The position numbers and the translations under genes were made by a program. A stretch of DNA of 64,000 nucleotides from Celeribacter sp. PS-C1 (lineage in GTDB: Bacteria > Pseudomonadota > Alphaproteobacteria > Rhodobacterales > Rhodobacteraceae), in the NCBI RefSeq assembly GCF_019429625.1, contig NZ_JAHXRW010000002.1, positions 62,001 to 126,000 on the forward strand, given 5' to 3'. This document shows, piece by piece, positions 52,868 through 60,854 of this stretch. The notes beneath the pieces are model-generated. The model was not told the DNA's origin. It searched no databases and was given only the letters and a program-made list of their open reading frames with translations. The stretch's first letter is position 1. Each line of letters starts with the position of its first letter.

Positions 52868-52899
52868 AAAGCCCCCGAAGGACACTTCGGGGGCTTTTT
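52868..52899 (+). terminator. Rho-independent terminator after proS
   Basis: AAAGCCCCCGAAG (52868-52880) pairs with CTTCGGGGGCTTT (52885-52897) around a four-base loop and continues into TT. The symmetric A/T flanks let it also stop the leftward fasciclin gene transcript. Confidence 0.92.
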
Positions 52900-52920
52900 G
52901 TTGCCGGGGTTATGGCCCTC

Positions 52921-53433
52921 TTAGTGACAGCTTGGGCGCTTGCCAGGCAGGAGCACCTTGTCGATCACATGGATCACGCCATTGTCGGCCTGGATGTCCG
53001 CGATCACGACGTTGGCCATCTCGCCCGTGCCATCCGAGATCATCACGCCGTTCGCACTCTTGGTGATGCAAAGACGTTCGCTTTCCAGCATGGGTTTGAA
53101 GTAATTCGACCCCATCGGAATGTTCGAAGCCGGCAAGTTGCGATCATCGACATGGTAGAGGAGGATGTTGGTCAGCTGGCTCTTATTCTCCGGCTCGAGC
53201 AAGGTCTCTACAGTGCCCTCAGGCAGCGCGGCAAACGCGTCGTTGACCGGAGCATACACGGTGAAGGGGCCAGGCCCAGAAAGTGCATCGACAAGGTCCG
53301 CAGCTTGCACCGCTGCAACGAGTGTGGAGAACCGATCATCGGCAGCGGCGATCTCGACAATTGAGTCTGCCTGAGAAGCTGTTGCTGTCAGAGCGAGAAG
53401 TGCGGCAGCGGTCGTGGATTTCAGTACGTTCAT
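52921..53433 (-). CDS. Secreted fasciclin (FAS1) domain protein
   Basis: The 170-residue protein has a signal peptide (LKSTTAAALLALTATASQA) and one FAS1 domain: IVEIAAADDRFSTLVAAVQA, the first conserved box GPFTVYAPVNDAFAALP near residue 70, a middle TNILLYHVDD, and the second box ADNGVIHVIDKVLLP. FAS1 proteins mediate adhesion or bind small molecules outside the cell. Upstream lies an 11-bp-phased array of TGTGATC repeats and a good GGGAGG ribosome-binding site, suggesting two-component control. Confidence 0.9.
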   Translation of the reverse strand: MNVLKSTTAAALLALTATASQADSIVEIAAADDRFSTLVAAVQAADLVDALSGPGPFTVYAPVNDAFAALPEGTVETLLEPENKSQLTNILLYHVDDRNLPASNIPMGSNYFKPMLESERLCITKSANGVMISDGTGEMANVVIADIQADNGVIHVIDKVLLPGKRPSCH

Positions 53434-53503
53434 GGTATCCTCCCGTGGTTGTTATGTTCCGGATACGCAACGACTGCCTTCTCGGATTTCGCTATGACGT
53501 TTA

Positions 53504-53532
53504 TGTGATCTTTGTGTGATCAGGGTGTGATC
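53504..53532. promoter_or_regulatory. Three TGTGATC direct repeats with an 11-bp period
   Basis: TGTGATC occurs at 53504-53510, 53515-53521 and 53526-53532, each separated by four bases. A degenerate fourth copy (TATGACG) sits exactly one period upstream at 53493. Heptamers spaced every 11 bp are the hallmark of OmpR/PhoB-type response-regulator boxes. The array lies about 71-99 bases upstream of the fasciclin start. Confidence 0.6.
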
Positions 53533-53646
53533 GTGGCTGATAGAGGATTGACACCGTGCTGCGCGCGCCTGCCAGTGCTTTGCTTTCTCTGTCGAGTGTT
53601 GTTTTTGGGAATTGACCTGCGGTTCACTGGCGAAAACTCGCACAAA

Positions 53647-53660
53647 TCCCACAAGTGGGA
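53647..53660. promoter_or_regulatory. TCCCAC-AA-GTGGGA palindrome
   Basis: A perfect six-base-arm inverted repeat with a two-base centre, 79 bases upstream of the DUF2937 start and just upstream of its putative -35 element. An operator is plausible; no binding protein can be named. Confidence 0.35.
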
Positions 53661-53669
53661 GCGGACGAT

Positions 53670-53699
53670 TTGAGGTTTATCCCCGAATCCCCCTAGGCT
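53670..53699 (+). promoter_or_regulatory. Putative promoter of the DUF2937 gene
   Basis: TTGAGG (53670-53675) and TAGGCT (53694-53699) are separated by 18 bases and end 40 bases upstream of the ATG. The match to sigma-70 consensus is moderate. Confidence 0.4.
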
Positions 53700-53739
53700 A
53701 GCTGCATCAAAACCCGCAGAAGACGGAAAAGAGGCAGAC

Positions 53740-54246
53740 ATGTTGAGAGCACTCGCCCTTTCGGGCGGCCTGTTGGGGGCCGCCGTTGTTTCCCAGTTTC
53801 CTGAGTTCACCCAGCAATACACGCAACGCTTAGGCGGTCAGGTCGAGGCCCTGCAAACGGTCATCGCCGATTTCGATGCCTCCGCACACCGCGCCGAGAT
53901 GACCCGCGAAGAGGCGCTGGCCTCCATGGGTGGGTCGATTTTCCTTGAGAACCGCCGTCGTGACATGCGCAGCACCATCGACCGCCATGCGCGCCTGTCG
54001 GAGGATCTGACGGTGCTGAAAGAGGCGACGCCTCTGGAGCGTTTGACGATGCCGCAACGCGTCGCTGACACGGTGCTGGCGCGTGCCACCTACGATGACT
54101 TCCGCCCTGCGCTGCCCTTGACGGTCGAGGGCGGTATTTCCGCCGCTGTGGGCTATCTGGGCGGCTGGCTGGCTGTCACCGGCGTGCTGGCGCTTCTGGC
54201 CTGGCCGTTCCGCCGGCGCAAAGCGCAGGCCGGTCTCACGTTTTAA
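53740..54246 (+). CDS. DUF2937 membrane protein
   Basis: The 168-residue protein starts with a hydrophobic segment (LRALALSGGLLGAAVV) followed by the conserved SQFPEFTQQYTQRLGGQVEA. A long helical periplasmic region is next, then a C-terminal membrane helix (GYLGGWLAVTGVLALLAWPF) with a basic cytoplasmic tail. This matches DUF2937, a family of unknown function. It lies between proS and lolCE, whose order is otherwise close in related genomes as I remember it. A role in the envelope is plausible from topology. Confidence 0.85.
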   Translation: MLRALALSGGLLGAAVVSQFPEFTQQYTQRLGGQVEALQTVIADFDASAHRAEMTREEALASMGGSIFLENRRRDMRSTIDRHARLSEDLTVLKEATPLERLTMPQRVADTVLARATYDDFRPALPLTVEGGISAAVGYLGGWLAVTGVLALLAWPFRRRKAQAGLTF

Positions 54247-54358
54247 TCCGCTTCCCTCACGCGGCTTTCATCGCGACGGGCAGCACTTGGGGCAGGGCAG
54301 CGCTTGACCTTTGCCCTGCCAAAGGGTTTGGTCTGGCAAAGTTTTCAGGAGCCTTTTC

Positions 54359-55654
54359 GTGGACGCGGCCAGAACGACCAAGCCCTTTTCCCGCTTCGAG
54401 TGGAAAATCGCCTTTGCCTACCTGCGCGCGCGGCGCGAAGAGGGGGGCGTTTCCGTGATGACATGGATTTCGCTGATCGGCATCACTTTGGCCGTGGCGG
54501 CGCTGATCATCACGCTTGCCGTGCGCACCGGATTTCGTGCCGAATTTGTCGATACGATCTTGGGCTCCAACGCCCATGTGACCGTCTATTCCTCGATCTA
54601 TGTGACCGAAGAGGGCAATACTTCGCGCGCGCTTACCGATTACGAGGGCTGGGCCGAGAAACTCCGTGCCGTGCCGGGCGTGACCCGCGCCGCTCCTCTC
54701 GTGCGTGGTCAGGTCATGGTCTCGTCCCGAGGCACCAATGCGGGCGTCGAGGTCTATGGCATTTCGCCCGAGGACCTGATGACCATTCCGCGTGTTGCGA
54801 TTGAGCCCGATCAACATTGGGGCGACGTGACGCGGTTCTCCGAAGGCATCGCCATCGGCTCCGGCGTGGCGCGCGATCTGGGCGTCACTGTGGGCGATAA
54901 GATCAAGCTGATCTCGCCCGACGGCGCCAAAACCGCCTTTGGCACAAGCCCGCGTGTGTCCTCTTTCGAGGTCGTTTATGTCTTCTCCGCCGGGCGCTAT
55001 GATATTGATAAAACACGCGCTTATCTGCCCTTTGCCGAGGCGCAGAAGTTCTTCAATCGCGAGGGGGCGGCGGATGAAGTCGAGGTTATGGTGGAGCATC
55101 CCGAAGCGGTCGACGACATGGCCATTCCTCTGCTTCAAGCGGTGGGCGAGCACGGCATGGTTTGGACCTGGCGCGATGCCTCTGGGTCCTTCCTTCGCGC
55201 CTTGGACATTGAGGACAACGTGATGTTCGTGATCCTCTCGGTGCTTGTGCTGATCGCCGCGATGAACATCGTCTCGGGCCTCATCATGTTGGTGAAAAAC
55301 AAGGGCCGCGACATCGGCATCCTGCGCACCATTGGCCTGACTGAAGGCTCCATCCTGCGCGTTTTCTTCATCTGCGGCGCGATCACGGGTGTCTTGGGCA
55401 CGCTCTTCGGCGTCATCCTCGGGTCGCTTTTTGCGATTTACATCGACCAGGTGCTGAGCTTTGTGAACTGGCTCAACGGCGGTGGCGCCTGGGATCCGTC
55501 GATCCGTGGCATTTATGAACTGCCTGCCGAGTTGCGCGCTGTCGATATTCTCAAGGCGGTGTCTTTGTCCTTGGGACTCTCTTTCATCGTGACCATTTTC
55601 CCGGCCCGCCGCGCGGCCCGCATGAACCCTGTGGAGGCGCTGCGCTATGAGTGA
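54359..55654 (+). CDS. Lipoprotein-releasing ABC transporter permease (LolC/LolE type)
   Basis: The protein of 431 residues has an N-terminal membrane helix (TWISLIGITLAVAALIITLAV), a large periplasmic domain (about residues 65-280), and three C-terminal helices with LVLIAAMNIVSGLIMLVKNK and the FtsX-type end FPARRAARMNPVEALRYE. The family extracts outer-membrane lipoproteins to LolA. Only one permease gene is present, as in alphaproteobacteria where it forms a homodimer. GTG at 54359 has AGGAG at ideal distance; a TTG 48 bases upstream is weaker. It overlaps lolD by eight bases. Confidence 0.9.
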   Translation: MDAARTTKPFSRFEWKIAFAYLRARREEGGVSVMTWISLIGITLAVAALIITLAVRTGFRAEFVDTILGSNAHVTVYSSIYVTEEGNTSRALTDYEGWAEKLRAVPGVTRAAPLVRGQVMVSSRGTNAGVEVYGISPEDLMTIPRVAIEPDQHWGDVTRFSEGIAIGSGVARDLGVTVGDKIKLISPDGAKTAFGTSPRVSSFEVVYVFSAGRYDIDKTRAYLPFAEAQKFFNREGAADEVEVMVEHPEAVDDMAIPLLQAVGEHGMVWTWRDASGSFLRALDIEDNVMFVILSVLVLIAAMNIVSGLIMLVKNKGRDIGILRTIGLTEGSILRVFFICGAITGVLGTLFGVILGSLFAIYIDQVLSFVNWLNGGGAWDPSIRGIYELPAELRAVDILKAVSLSLGLSFIVTIFPARRAARMNPVEALRYE

Positions 55655-56327
55655 GATGTTGTCTCTGAACGGGGTCGCCAAGACCTATAACGCCGGCAAA
55701 CCCAACGAGGTCGACGTGCTGCGTGGCATCGACCTGACGGTGGCGCGCGGCGAGATCGTGGGTCTGATTGCGCCCTCGGGCGCCGGCAAATCGACGCTTT
55801 TGCACATCGCGGGGCTTTTGGATCTGCCCGACAGCGGATCGGTCAAAATCGCGGGTCAGGAAATGACGGGCTTGGGTGACAGGCCCCGCACTGCCATGCG
55901 CCGCGCGGGCGTCGGCTTCATCTATCAGTTCCACCACCTGCTGCCGGAATTTACCGCGCTTGATAACGTCATCCTGCCCCAGCTCGCCAATGCCGTGCCG
56001 GAGGCTGAGGCCTCGGAACGCGCCATGGGGTTGCTGGAAAAAGTCGGCGTCGGTCCACGTGCCCAGCACCGGCCTTCGGCGCTTTCGGGTGGCGAACAGC
56101 AACGCGTTGCCTTCTGTCGTGCTTTGGCGAACAAGCCGGGGCTTTTGCTCGCGGATGAACCCACCGGCAACCTCGATCCGGAAACCTCGGATTTGGTGTT
56201 CGATGTGCTGATGGGGTTGGTGCGCGACGAGGGATTGTCCGCGCTGATTGCCACGCACAACCTTGAACTGGCGGCGAAAATGGACCGTGTGGTCCGGTTG
56301 GACGCGGGGCGGGTCGTCCCGGTTTAA
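55647..56327 (+). CDS. lolD: Lipoprotein-releasing ABC transporter ATPase LolD
   Basis: The 226-residue ATPase has Walker A APSGAGKS at residues 42-49 (the first Gly is replaced by Ala), the signature LSGGEQQRVAFCRALA near 145, Walker B LLLADEPTGNLDPE, and the switch histidine in ATHNLELA. It powers lipoprotein release together with the permease encoded just upstream, with which it overlaps by eight bases. The 3' end overlaps the convergent phosphotransferase by four bases. Confidence 0.93.
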   Translation: MSEMLSLNGVAKTYNAGKPNEVDVLRGIDLTVARGEIVGLIAPSGAGKSTLLHIAGLLDLPDSGSVKIAGQEMTGLGDRPRTAMRRAGVGFIYQFHHLLPEFTALDNVILPQLANAVPEAEASERAMGLLEKVGVGPRAQHRPSALSGGEQQRVAFCRALANKPGLLLADEPTGNLDPETSDLVFDVLMGLVRDEGLSALIATHNLELAAKMDRVVRLDAGRVVPV

Positions 56328-57181
56328 AGGCCTAAAAACCGAGCGCGCTCTTGAGAATAGCCGTTCCCACCGCTTGCGTGGAGTTTTTGCGTAAGCGCCA
56401 ACCCGTAAAACAGATCGAAACTCCGCATGGCCTCAACTTCTGGCAGAAGAGACAAGAGCGGTGCCGTGATCGCTTCGGTTAACCCTGCCTCGTTGTGCTC
56501 GCAGACACCGCTTGCAAAGCGGGTGATGTCCTCGATCAGGGGAATGTCGCGGTGGCCGGAGAGGTCAATCGCGGTGGGGCCATTGCGGCTTAGGATCAGG
56601 TTTCCGGGCCAATAGTCGCCGTGTCCCGCCGCGATGGTCAGGGTCTCTGGCGCGTTTTCTAACAGGGACCGTATGCGGTCAGCAACCTCTTGCGCAGGGC
56701 CTTGAGCGCAGGTTTCTAATGCGCGGATGAAGCGGGCCATGGGGAAGGGCTTCTGCATCCGGTTCGAGCGCGTCGCCTCCTGAAGCCACTGACGTCCGGC
56801 GTCCACCACCTCCGCCATCCGCCCCTCGCGCAGATGCTCCAACCCGCTCGGCCCCTCGACAAAAGAGATCACGAAGAGCCCGGCTTTCGGTGCGATATGC
56901 AGCACCTCTGGGACATGTGCTGGCCGGCCTTCGAGAGCCTCGGCGATCTGTTTGAGCGCGCCGGTCTGGCCACTCACGGCGCGGGCTTTTTCACTATGCC
57001 AAATCAGCTTGGCAATCGCCGGGCGACCGTCCCACGTGAGCCGAAACACGGCGCGTTGGTGATAGGTTTGAAAGGCCTCGATCCCGCTTGCCCGCGCGCC
57101 GAGGTGAGGACGCTCTTCGAAGAAGTCCAAAAGCCGCCGATGGGCGGCCACCAGATCGAGCGTGTCAAAGGAGCGGGCCAT
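56324..57181 (-). CDS. Aminoglycoside phosphotransferase-like kinase (APH fold)
   Basis: The 285-residue protein has the APH/choline-kinase C-lobe motifs: Brenner loop HGDYWPGNLILS near residue 185 with the catalytic Asp, and AIDLSGHRDIPLIEDITRFA with the metal-binding Asp. The N-lobe has FRLTWDGRPAIAKL with a likely ATP lysine. The substrate is unknown (sugar, choline or small metabolite kinase); calling it an antibiotic-resistance gene is not justified. It is convergent to lolD and lies 61 bases after the RcnB-like gene. Confidence 0.8.
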   Translation of the reverse strand: MARSFDTLDLVAAHRRLLDFFEERPHLGARASGIEAFQTYHQRAVFRLTWDGRPAIAKLIWHSEKARAVSGQTGALKQIAEALEGRPAHVPEVLHIAPKAGLFVISFVEGPSGLEHLREGRMAEVVDAGRQWLQEATRSNRMQKPFPMARFIRALETCAQGPAQEVADRIRSLLENAPETLTIAAGHGDYWPGNLILSRNGPTAIDLSGHRDIPLIEDITRFASGVCEHNEAGLTEAITAPLLSLLPEVEAMRSFDLFYGLALTQKLHASGGNGYSQERARFLGL

Positions 57182-57242
57182 GGCGGGACTATGGAGAGCG
57201 CGGGGGAGAGCGTCAATCTGCCCCGCGATCCTCCGTGTCGGA

Positions 57243-57668
57243 TCAGTTGTTTACGATGTTGTTGTAAATCCCCATCGCGGTGATGACGATGGCCGCGTCG
57301 CGGGCGATTTTATAGATCGTATCGCCGGAAATGGCGTAGCGGTCGCGGCCCGGATCGGGCAGGCCATACCGCCCGTAATCGCGCAGGATGGTGTAGCCGT
57401 CGGGCAGGCGGTCGCCTTTGGCGAAACCTTTGCGCTCGGCACAGTTCTTGGCGATGCCGGGGGGCAGGGAGGTGCGCTTGCCCTCACGGATTTGCTTTTC
57501 AATGCCGGGCGGCAGATCGCAGCCCGCCGGGATGTGCACCCGCACGTGACCTGCGTTGCCATTGCCATGCCCGTTGCCATGCTTGACCTTGTTCGGATTG
57601 GCAAAGGCCGGGCTCGCCGTCAAAAGCGTGAGGGCGAAGAGTGTCGGGGTTTTCAAGCGGTTCATCAT
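57243..57668 (-). CDS. Secreted RcnB/CigR-like protein
   Basis: The 141-residue protein has a signal peptide (LKTPTLFALTLLTASPAFA) and a His/Gly/Asn-rich stretch (HGNGHGNGNAGHVRVHI). The repeated LPPGI motifs (CDLPPGIEKQIREGKRTSL then PPGIAKNC) are followed by RLPDGYTILRDYGRYGLPDP, which matches the RcnB/CigR family. A final hydrophobic segment (IARDAAIVITAMGIYNNIV) may be a membrane helix. RcnB in E. coli concerns nickel/cobalt homeostasis, while CigR is a virulence inhibitor, so function here is open. Either of two consecutive ATG codons may start it. Confidence 0.8.
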   Translation of the reverse strand: MMNRLKTPTLFALTLLTASPAFANPNKVKHGNGHGNGNAGHVRVHIPAGCDLPPGIEKQIREGKRTSLPPGIAKNCAERKGFAKGDRLPDGYTILRDYGRYGLPDPGRDRYAISGDTIYKIARDAAIVITAMGIYNNIVNN

Positions 57669-57763
57669 GTGCGCCTCTGAATTTTGTTTTCAGAGAGTAT
57701 AACGCGGCGTGAGAGGGAAGGGTTCCCCCAAGTTTGGGGATGGGCGGAAGGGTGCCGAGGGGG

Positions 57764-58687
57764 TCAATCGCTCGTGAAATAATCGTCATCTAGTTTCTTG
57801 ATAACAACAGTGCTTTGAGTTCGAACACCAACATTATGTTCGATCATGAGCTGCGCGAGACGTTGGCCGTTGAGGAGGACTATCCTTTGCTGGACACGTT
57901 GAACGTACTCATGTGCCTCGCGTGAAAAGTCCGAAGTCGTGACAAAGACACCTTTCGTCGCGCTTTCTCCTGTCAGTGAGCCAACAAATCTTTGAATGTC
58001 AGGTCGCCCGACTTTGTTTTCTGGAGCGTATCTTTTTGCTTGGATGTAGACCGCGTCAAGCCCCAGCGCATCTTCATTGATGACACCATCAATGCCGCCA
58101 TCTCCAGAAATAGGAGTTAAAGTTTTGTTGGATAGTTTGCCGCCACCAAAGCCCATTGCAGACAAAACATCCAAGATAAGCTGTTCAAACCGAGCCGGAC
58201 TAACACGTAATAATTCCGTTAAAAGATCATCACGCAGGGTGCGGTTTAGTATTTGGCTTGCTTCCTGAATAGCGTCTTCGGGAGTTTGGTCGCTTTGATC
58301 ACTGCCCTTGGGTAGAGGCGTTTCTATGTCAGAATCTGTCGCTGATTGTGTTGAGCGCCATTCTGCAAAAGCGTCAAACTGCTCCAAGACCTTGTTGTTA
58401 AGTTCTTTTGGATGCGTCGCAAGAAAATCCCTCCCGAGTTCCGTGATTTCATGAAATCCACGTCTCGGAGATTGAAGAAGACCGGCCTTGCCTAGATATG
58501 TCCTTGCCCAATGAGCGCGGTTACCAAGATATGTCATCTTTCCACTAGGAAGGAGTTCTTCAGCTTCCTCGTCCGAAATGTCAAATTCACGCTTCAGATC
58601 ATCTAAGCATTCTGAAATATTGGTTTTTCCTGCTGCGAAGAGCCGAAGCACGGGTAACATGAGCGTTTGATAATCAGGTACCGGCAT
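57764..58687 (-). CDS. mrr: Mrr-type restriction endonuclease
   Basis: The 307-residue protein has an N-terminal winged-helix domain (Mrr_N, about residues 1-95, with ISDEEAEELLPSGK and RAHWARTYLGKAGLL) and a C-terminal Mrr_cat PD-(D/E)xK nuclease. Its active site is Glu168 in RFEQLILDVLSAMGF, Asp200 in GDGGIDGVI and QAK at 216-218. Mrr proteins cut modified or foreign DNA. AGGGGG precedes the ATG at 58687. A perfect 24-bp palindrome abuts that site. The gene is visibly more AT-rich than its neighbours, with no methyltransferase beside it, so acquisition by transfer is likely. Confidence 0.92.
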   Translation of the reverse strand: MPVPDYQTLMLPVLRLFAAGKTNISECLDDLKREFDISDEEAEELLPSGKMTYLGNRAHWARTYLGKAGLLQSPRRGFHEITELGRDFLATHPKELNNKVLEQFDAFAEWRSTQSATDSDIETPLPKGSDQSDQTPEDAIQEASQILNRTLRDDLLTELLRVSPARFEQLILDVLSAMGFGGGKLSNKTLTPISGDGGIDGVINEDALGLDAVYIQAKRYAPENKVGRPDIQRFVGSLTGESATKGVFVTTSDFSREAHEYVQRVQQRIVLLNGQRLAQLMIEHNVGVRTQSTVVIKKLDDDYFTSD

Positions 58688-58697
58688 TATTACCCCC

Positions 58698-58721
58698 TTC
58701 ACGCGAACTTGTTCGCGTGAA
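58698..58721. promoter_or_regulatory. 24-bp perfect palindrome at the mrr ribosome-binding site
   Basis: TTCACGCGAAC (58698-58708) and GTTCGCGTGAA (58711-58721) are exact reverse complements around a TT centre. The element sits between the parE stop (58727) and the mrr Shine-Dalgarno sequence, with no poly-T following in mrr direction. It could be an operator, a translation-blocking hairpin, or a weak parE terminator. Confidence 0.7.
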
Positions 58722-58726
58722 AACCA

Positions 58727-60682
58727 TTACACATCCAATTCCTCAACAAACCGCGCGTTTTCCTGAATGTACTGGAACCGCAACTCCGGCTTTTTCCCCA
58801 TCAAACGCTCGACCAGATCGGTGGTTTCGCCCGGTTCGTCTTCGTCAATCGTCACCCGGATCAGCTTGCGCGTGGCCGGGTCCATCGTGGTTTCTTTCAA
58901 ATCCTTGGCGTCCATTTCGCCAAGCCCCTTAAACCGCGAAACGTCGATTTTGCCTTTGCCGCCAAGGCCTTTCTCCAACCACATGTCGCGTTCCGCCTCA
59001 TCCAGACAGTAGACGCGTTTCGCGCCCTGTGTCAGGCGGTAGAGCGGCGGGCAGGCGAGGTAGAGGTGGCCTTGGTCGATGAGGGGGCGCATCTGGGTGT
59101 AGAAAAACGTCATCAACAGCGACGCGATGTGCGCGCCATCGACGTCCGCGTCGGTCATGATGATCACGCGTTCATAGCGCAGGTCATCGACGTTGAATCG
59201 TGTGCCCATGCCAACGCCAAGCGCTTCGCAGAGGTCCGAGATTTCCTGGTTCGACGTGAGTTTGTTCGACGCCGCGCCCAGCACGTTCAGGATTTTACCC
59301 TTCAAGGGCAGCAAGGCCTGCGTCTCGCGTTTGCGCGCGCCCTTGGCGGAACCACCGGCCGAGTCGCCCTCGACAATGAACAGTTCGGTGTTTGAACGGT
59401 CTTTCGAGGTACAGTCGGTGAGCTTGCCCGGAAGGCGCAGTTTCTTGGTCGCGGATTTGCGCTGGGTCTCTTTTTCCTGACGGCGGCGCATGCGTTCTTC
59501 GGCGCGGAGCACCAGAAAATCGAGGATGGCGCCTGCGGATTTCGTGTCGGCGGCCAGCCAGTTGTCGAAGTGATCGCGCACAGAGTTCTCAACCAGACGC
59601 GCGGCCTCGGTGGTGGCGAGGCGGTCCTTGGTCTGGCCGACAAACTCAGGATCGGAAATGAAACAGGAGACCAATGCGCAGCCGCCGGTGATCAGGTCAT
59701 CGCGGGTGATGTCCTTGGCCTTACGGTTGCCGACAAGTTCGCCGTAGGCCTTCACACCCTTGAGGATCGCGGCCCAAAAGCCGGTCTCATGCGTGCCGCC
59801 CTCGGGCGTCGGCACTGTGTTACAATAGGACTGGATGAAGCCATCGCGCGACGGCGTCCAGTTGATCGCCCATTCGACCTTGCCCGGCACACCAAAGCGC
59901 GCACCGAATTCGACCACGCCTGCAAAAGGGCGTTCGGAATAGGTCGACGAGGTGCCCAGCGTCTCGGACAGGTAATCCGCCAGCCCGCCGGGGAAGTGAA
60001 AAGTGGCCTCGGTGGGCGTCTCGCCATCGTCGATCTCGCTTTTCCAACGGATTTCAACGCCGGAGAAGAGATAGGCCTTGGAGCGCGCCAGCGTAAACAG
60101 GCGCTTGGGTTTGAAACGGTGCGAGCCGAAGATTTGCGCATCGGCATGGAATTTCACCGAGGTGCCGCGCCGATTGGGAGCGGCGCCGATTTTCTCGACC
60201 GGACCTTCGGGGATGCCGCGGGAAAACCGCTGTTCGAACAGCTCCTTGTTCTTGGCGACTTGCACGATCATTAGGTCCGAGAGCGCGTTCACCACAGAGG
60301 AGCCAACGCCGTGCAAACCGCCAGAGGTCTGATAGGCCTTGCCGGAGAATTTACCGCCTGCGTGGAGCGTGCAAAGGATGACTTCGAGCGCAGATTTGCC
60401 CGGAAACTTTGGGTGTGGGTCGATCGGAATGCCGCGCCCGTTGTCGGTGACGGTGACGGAGTAATCGGCATGAAGGATGAGTTCGATCCGGTTGGCATGG
60501 CCCGCGACGGCCTCGTCCATCGAGTTGTCGAGAATCTCTGCTACAAGGTGATGCAACGCACGCTCATCCGTGCCGCCGATATACATGCCGGGGCGTTTGC
60601 GCACGGGCTCAAGCCCCTCCAGCACCTCGATGGAAGATGCATCATACTCGTCGGGGCCGTTGGCCAGCAGGTCGTCGGACAT
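58727..60682 (-). CDS. parE: DNA topoisomerase IV subunit B
   Basis: The 651-residue protein has the GHKL ATPase domain (EILDNSMDEAVAGHANRI near residue 50, TDNGRGIPIDPHPKF near 77, GLHGVGSSVVNALSD near 123). The transducer domain and the TOPRIM domain follow, with EGDSAGGSAKGARKRETQAL and MTDADVDGAHI holding the metal residues. It decatenates chromosomes with ParC. The N-terminal ISGTDERALHH-like region and total length favour ParE over GyrB. The gene ends six bases from the mrr palindrome; mrr lies downstream on the same strand. Confidence 0.92.
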   Translation of the reverse strand: MSDDLLANGPDEYDASSIEVLEGLEPVRKRPGMYIGGTDERALHHLVAEILDNSMDEAVAGHANRIELILHADYSVTVTDNGRGIPIDPHPKFPGKSALEVILCTLHAGGKFSGKAYQTSGGLHGVGSSVVNALSDLMIVQVAKNKELFEQRFSRGIPEGPVEKIGAAPNRRGTSVKFHADAQIFGSHRFKPKRLFTLARSKAYLFSGVEIRWKSEIDDGETPTEATFHFPGGLADYLSETLGTSSTYSERPFAGVVEFGARFGVPGKVEWAINWTPSRDGFIQSYCNTVPTPEGGTHETGFWAAILKGVKAYGELVGNRKAKDITRDDLITGGCALVSCFISDPEFVGQTKDRLATTEAARLVENSVRDHFDNWLAADTKSAGAILDFLVLRAEERMRRRQEKETQRKSATKKLRLPGKLTDCTSKDRSNTELFIVEGDSAGGSAKGARKRETQALLPLKGKILNVLGAASNKLTSNQEISDLCEALGVGMGTRFNVDDLRYERVIIMTDADVDGAHIASLLMTFFYTQMRPLIDQGHLYLACPPLYRLTQGAKRVYCLDEAERDMWLEKGLGGKGKIDVSRFKGLGEMDAKDLKETTMDPATRKLIRVTIDEDEPGETTDLVERLMGKKPELRFQYIQENARFVEELDV

Positions 60683-60854
60683 ATAAAGAGGCTCGATTTC
60701 TTGTGGTTCTTTGGTGGACCATTAGACCATTGCATGAGGTCGGGGGCAATATCTTGTAGGGTTACGGGGAAAAATTGCTCGTTTTTCCAGTTATCAGACG
60801 AGGCCGCAGTGATATTCTCGCTCGAATACTTCATGGCAACACCTGGGGGGGAAC

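Larger units (their letters stand above)
53434..53739. other. Divergent promoter region of the fasciclin and DUF2937 genes
   Basis: This 306-base gap has no gene. It holds the phased TGTGATC array (53504-53532), a TCCCAC/GTGGGA palindrome (53647-53660) and a TTGAGG/TAGGCT promoter-like pair (53670-53699). Control of both neighbours may be combined here. Confidence 0.55.

Noticed and set aside
56324-57181. Antibiotic resistance (aminoglycoside phosphotransferase) gene
   Set aside because: Only the general kinase fold is seen; the same fold serves many metabolic kinases and there is no resistance context.
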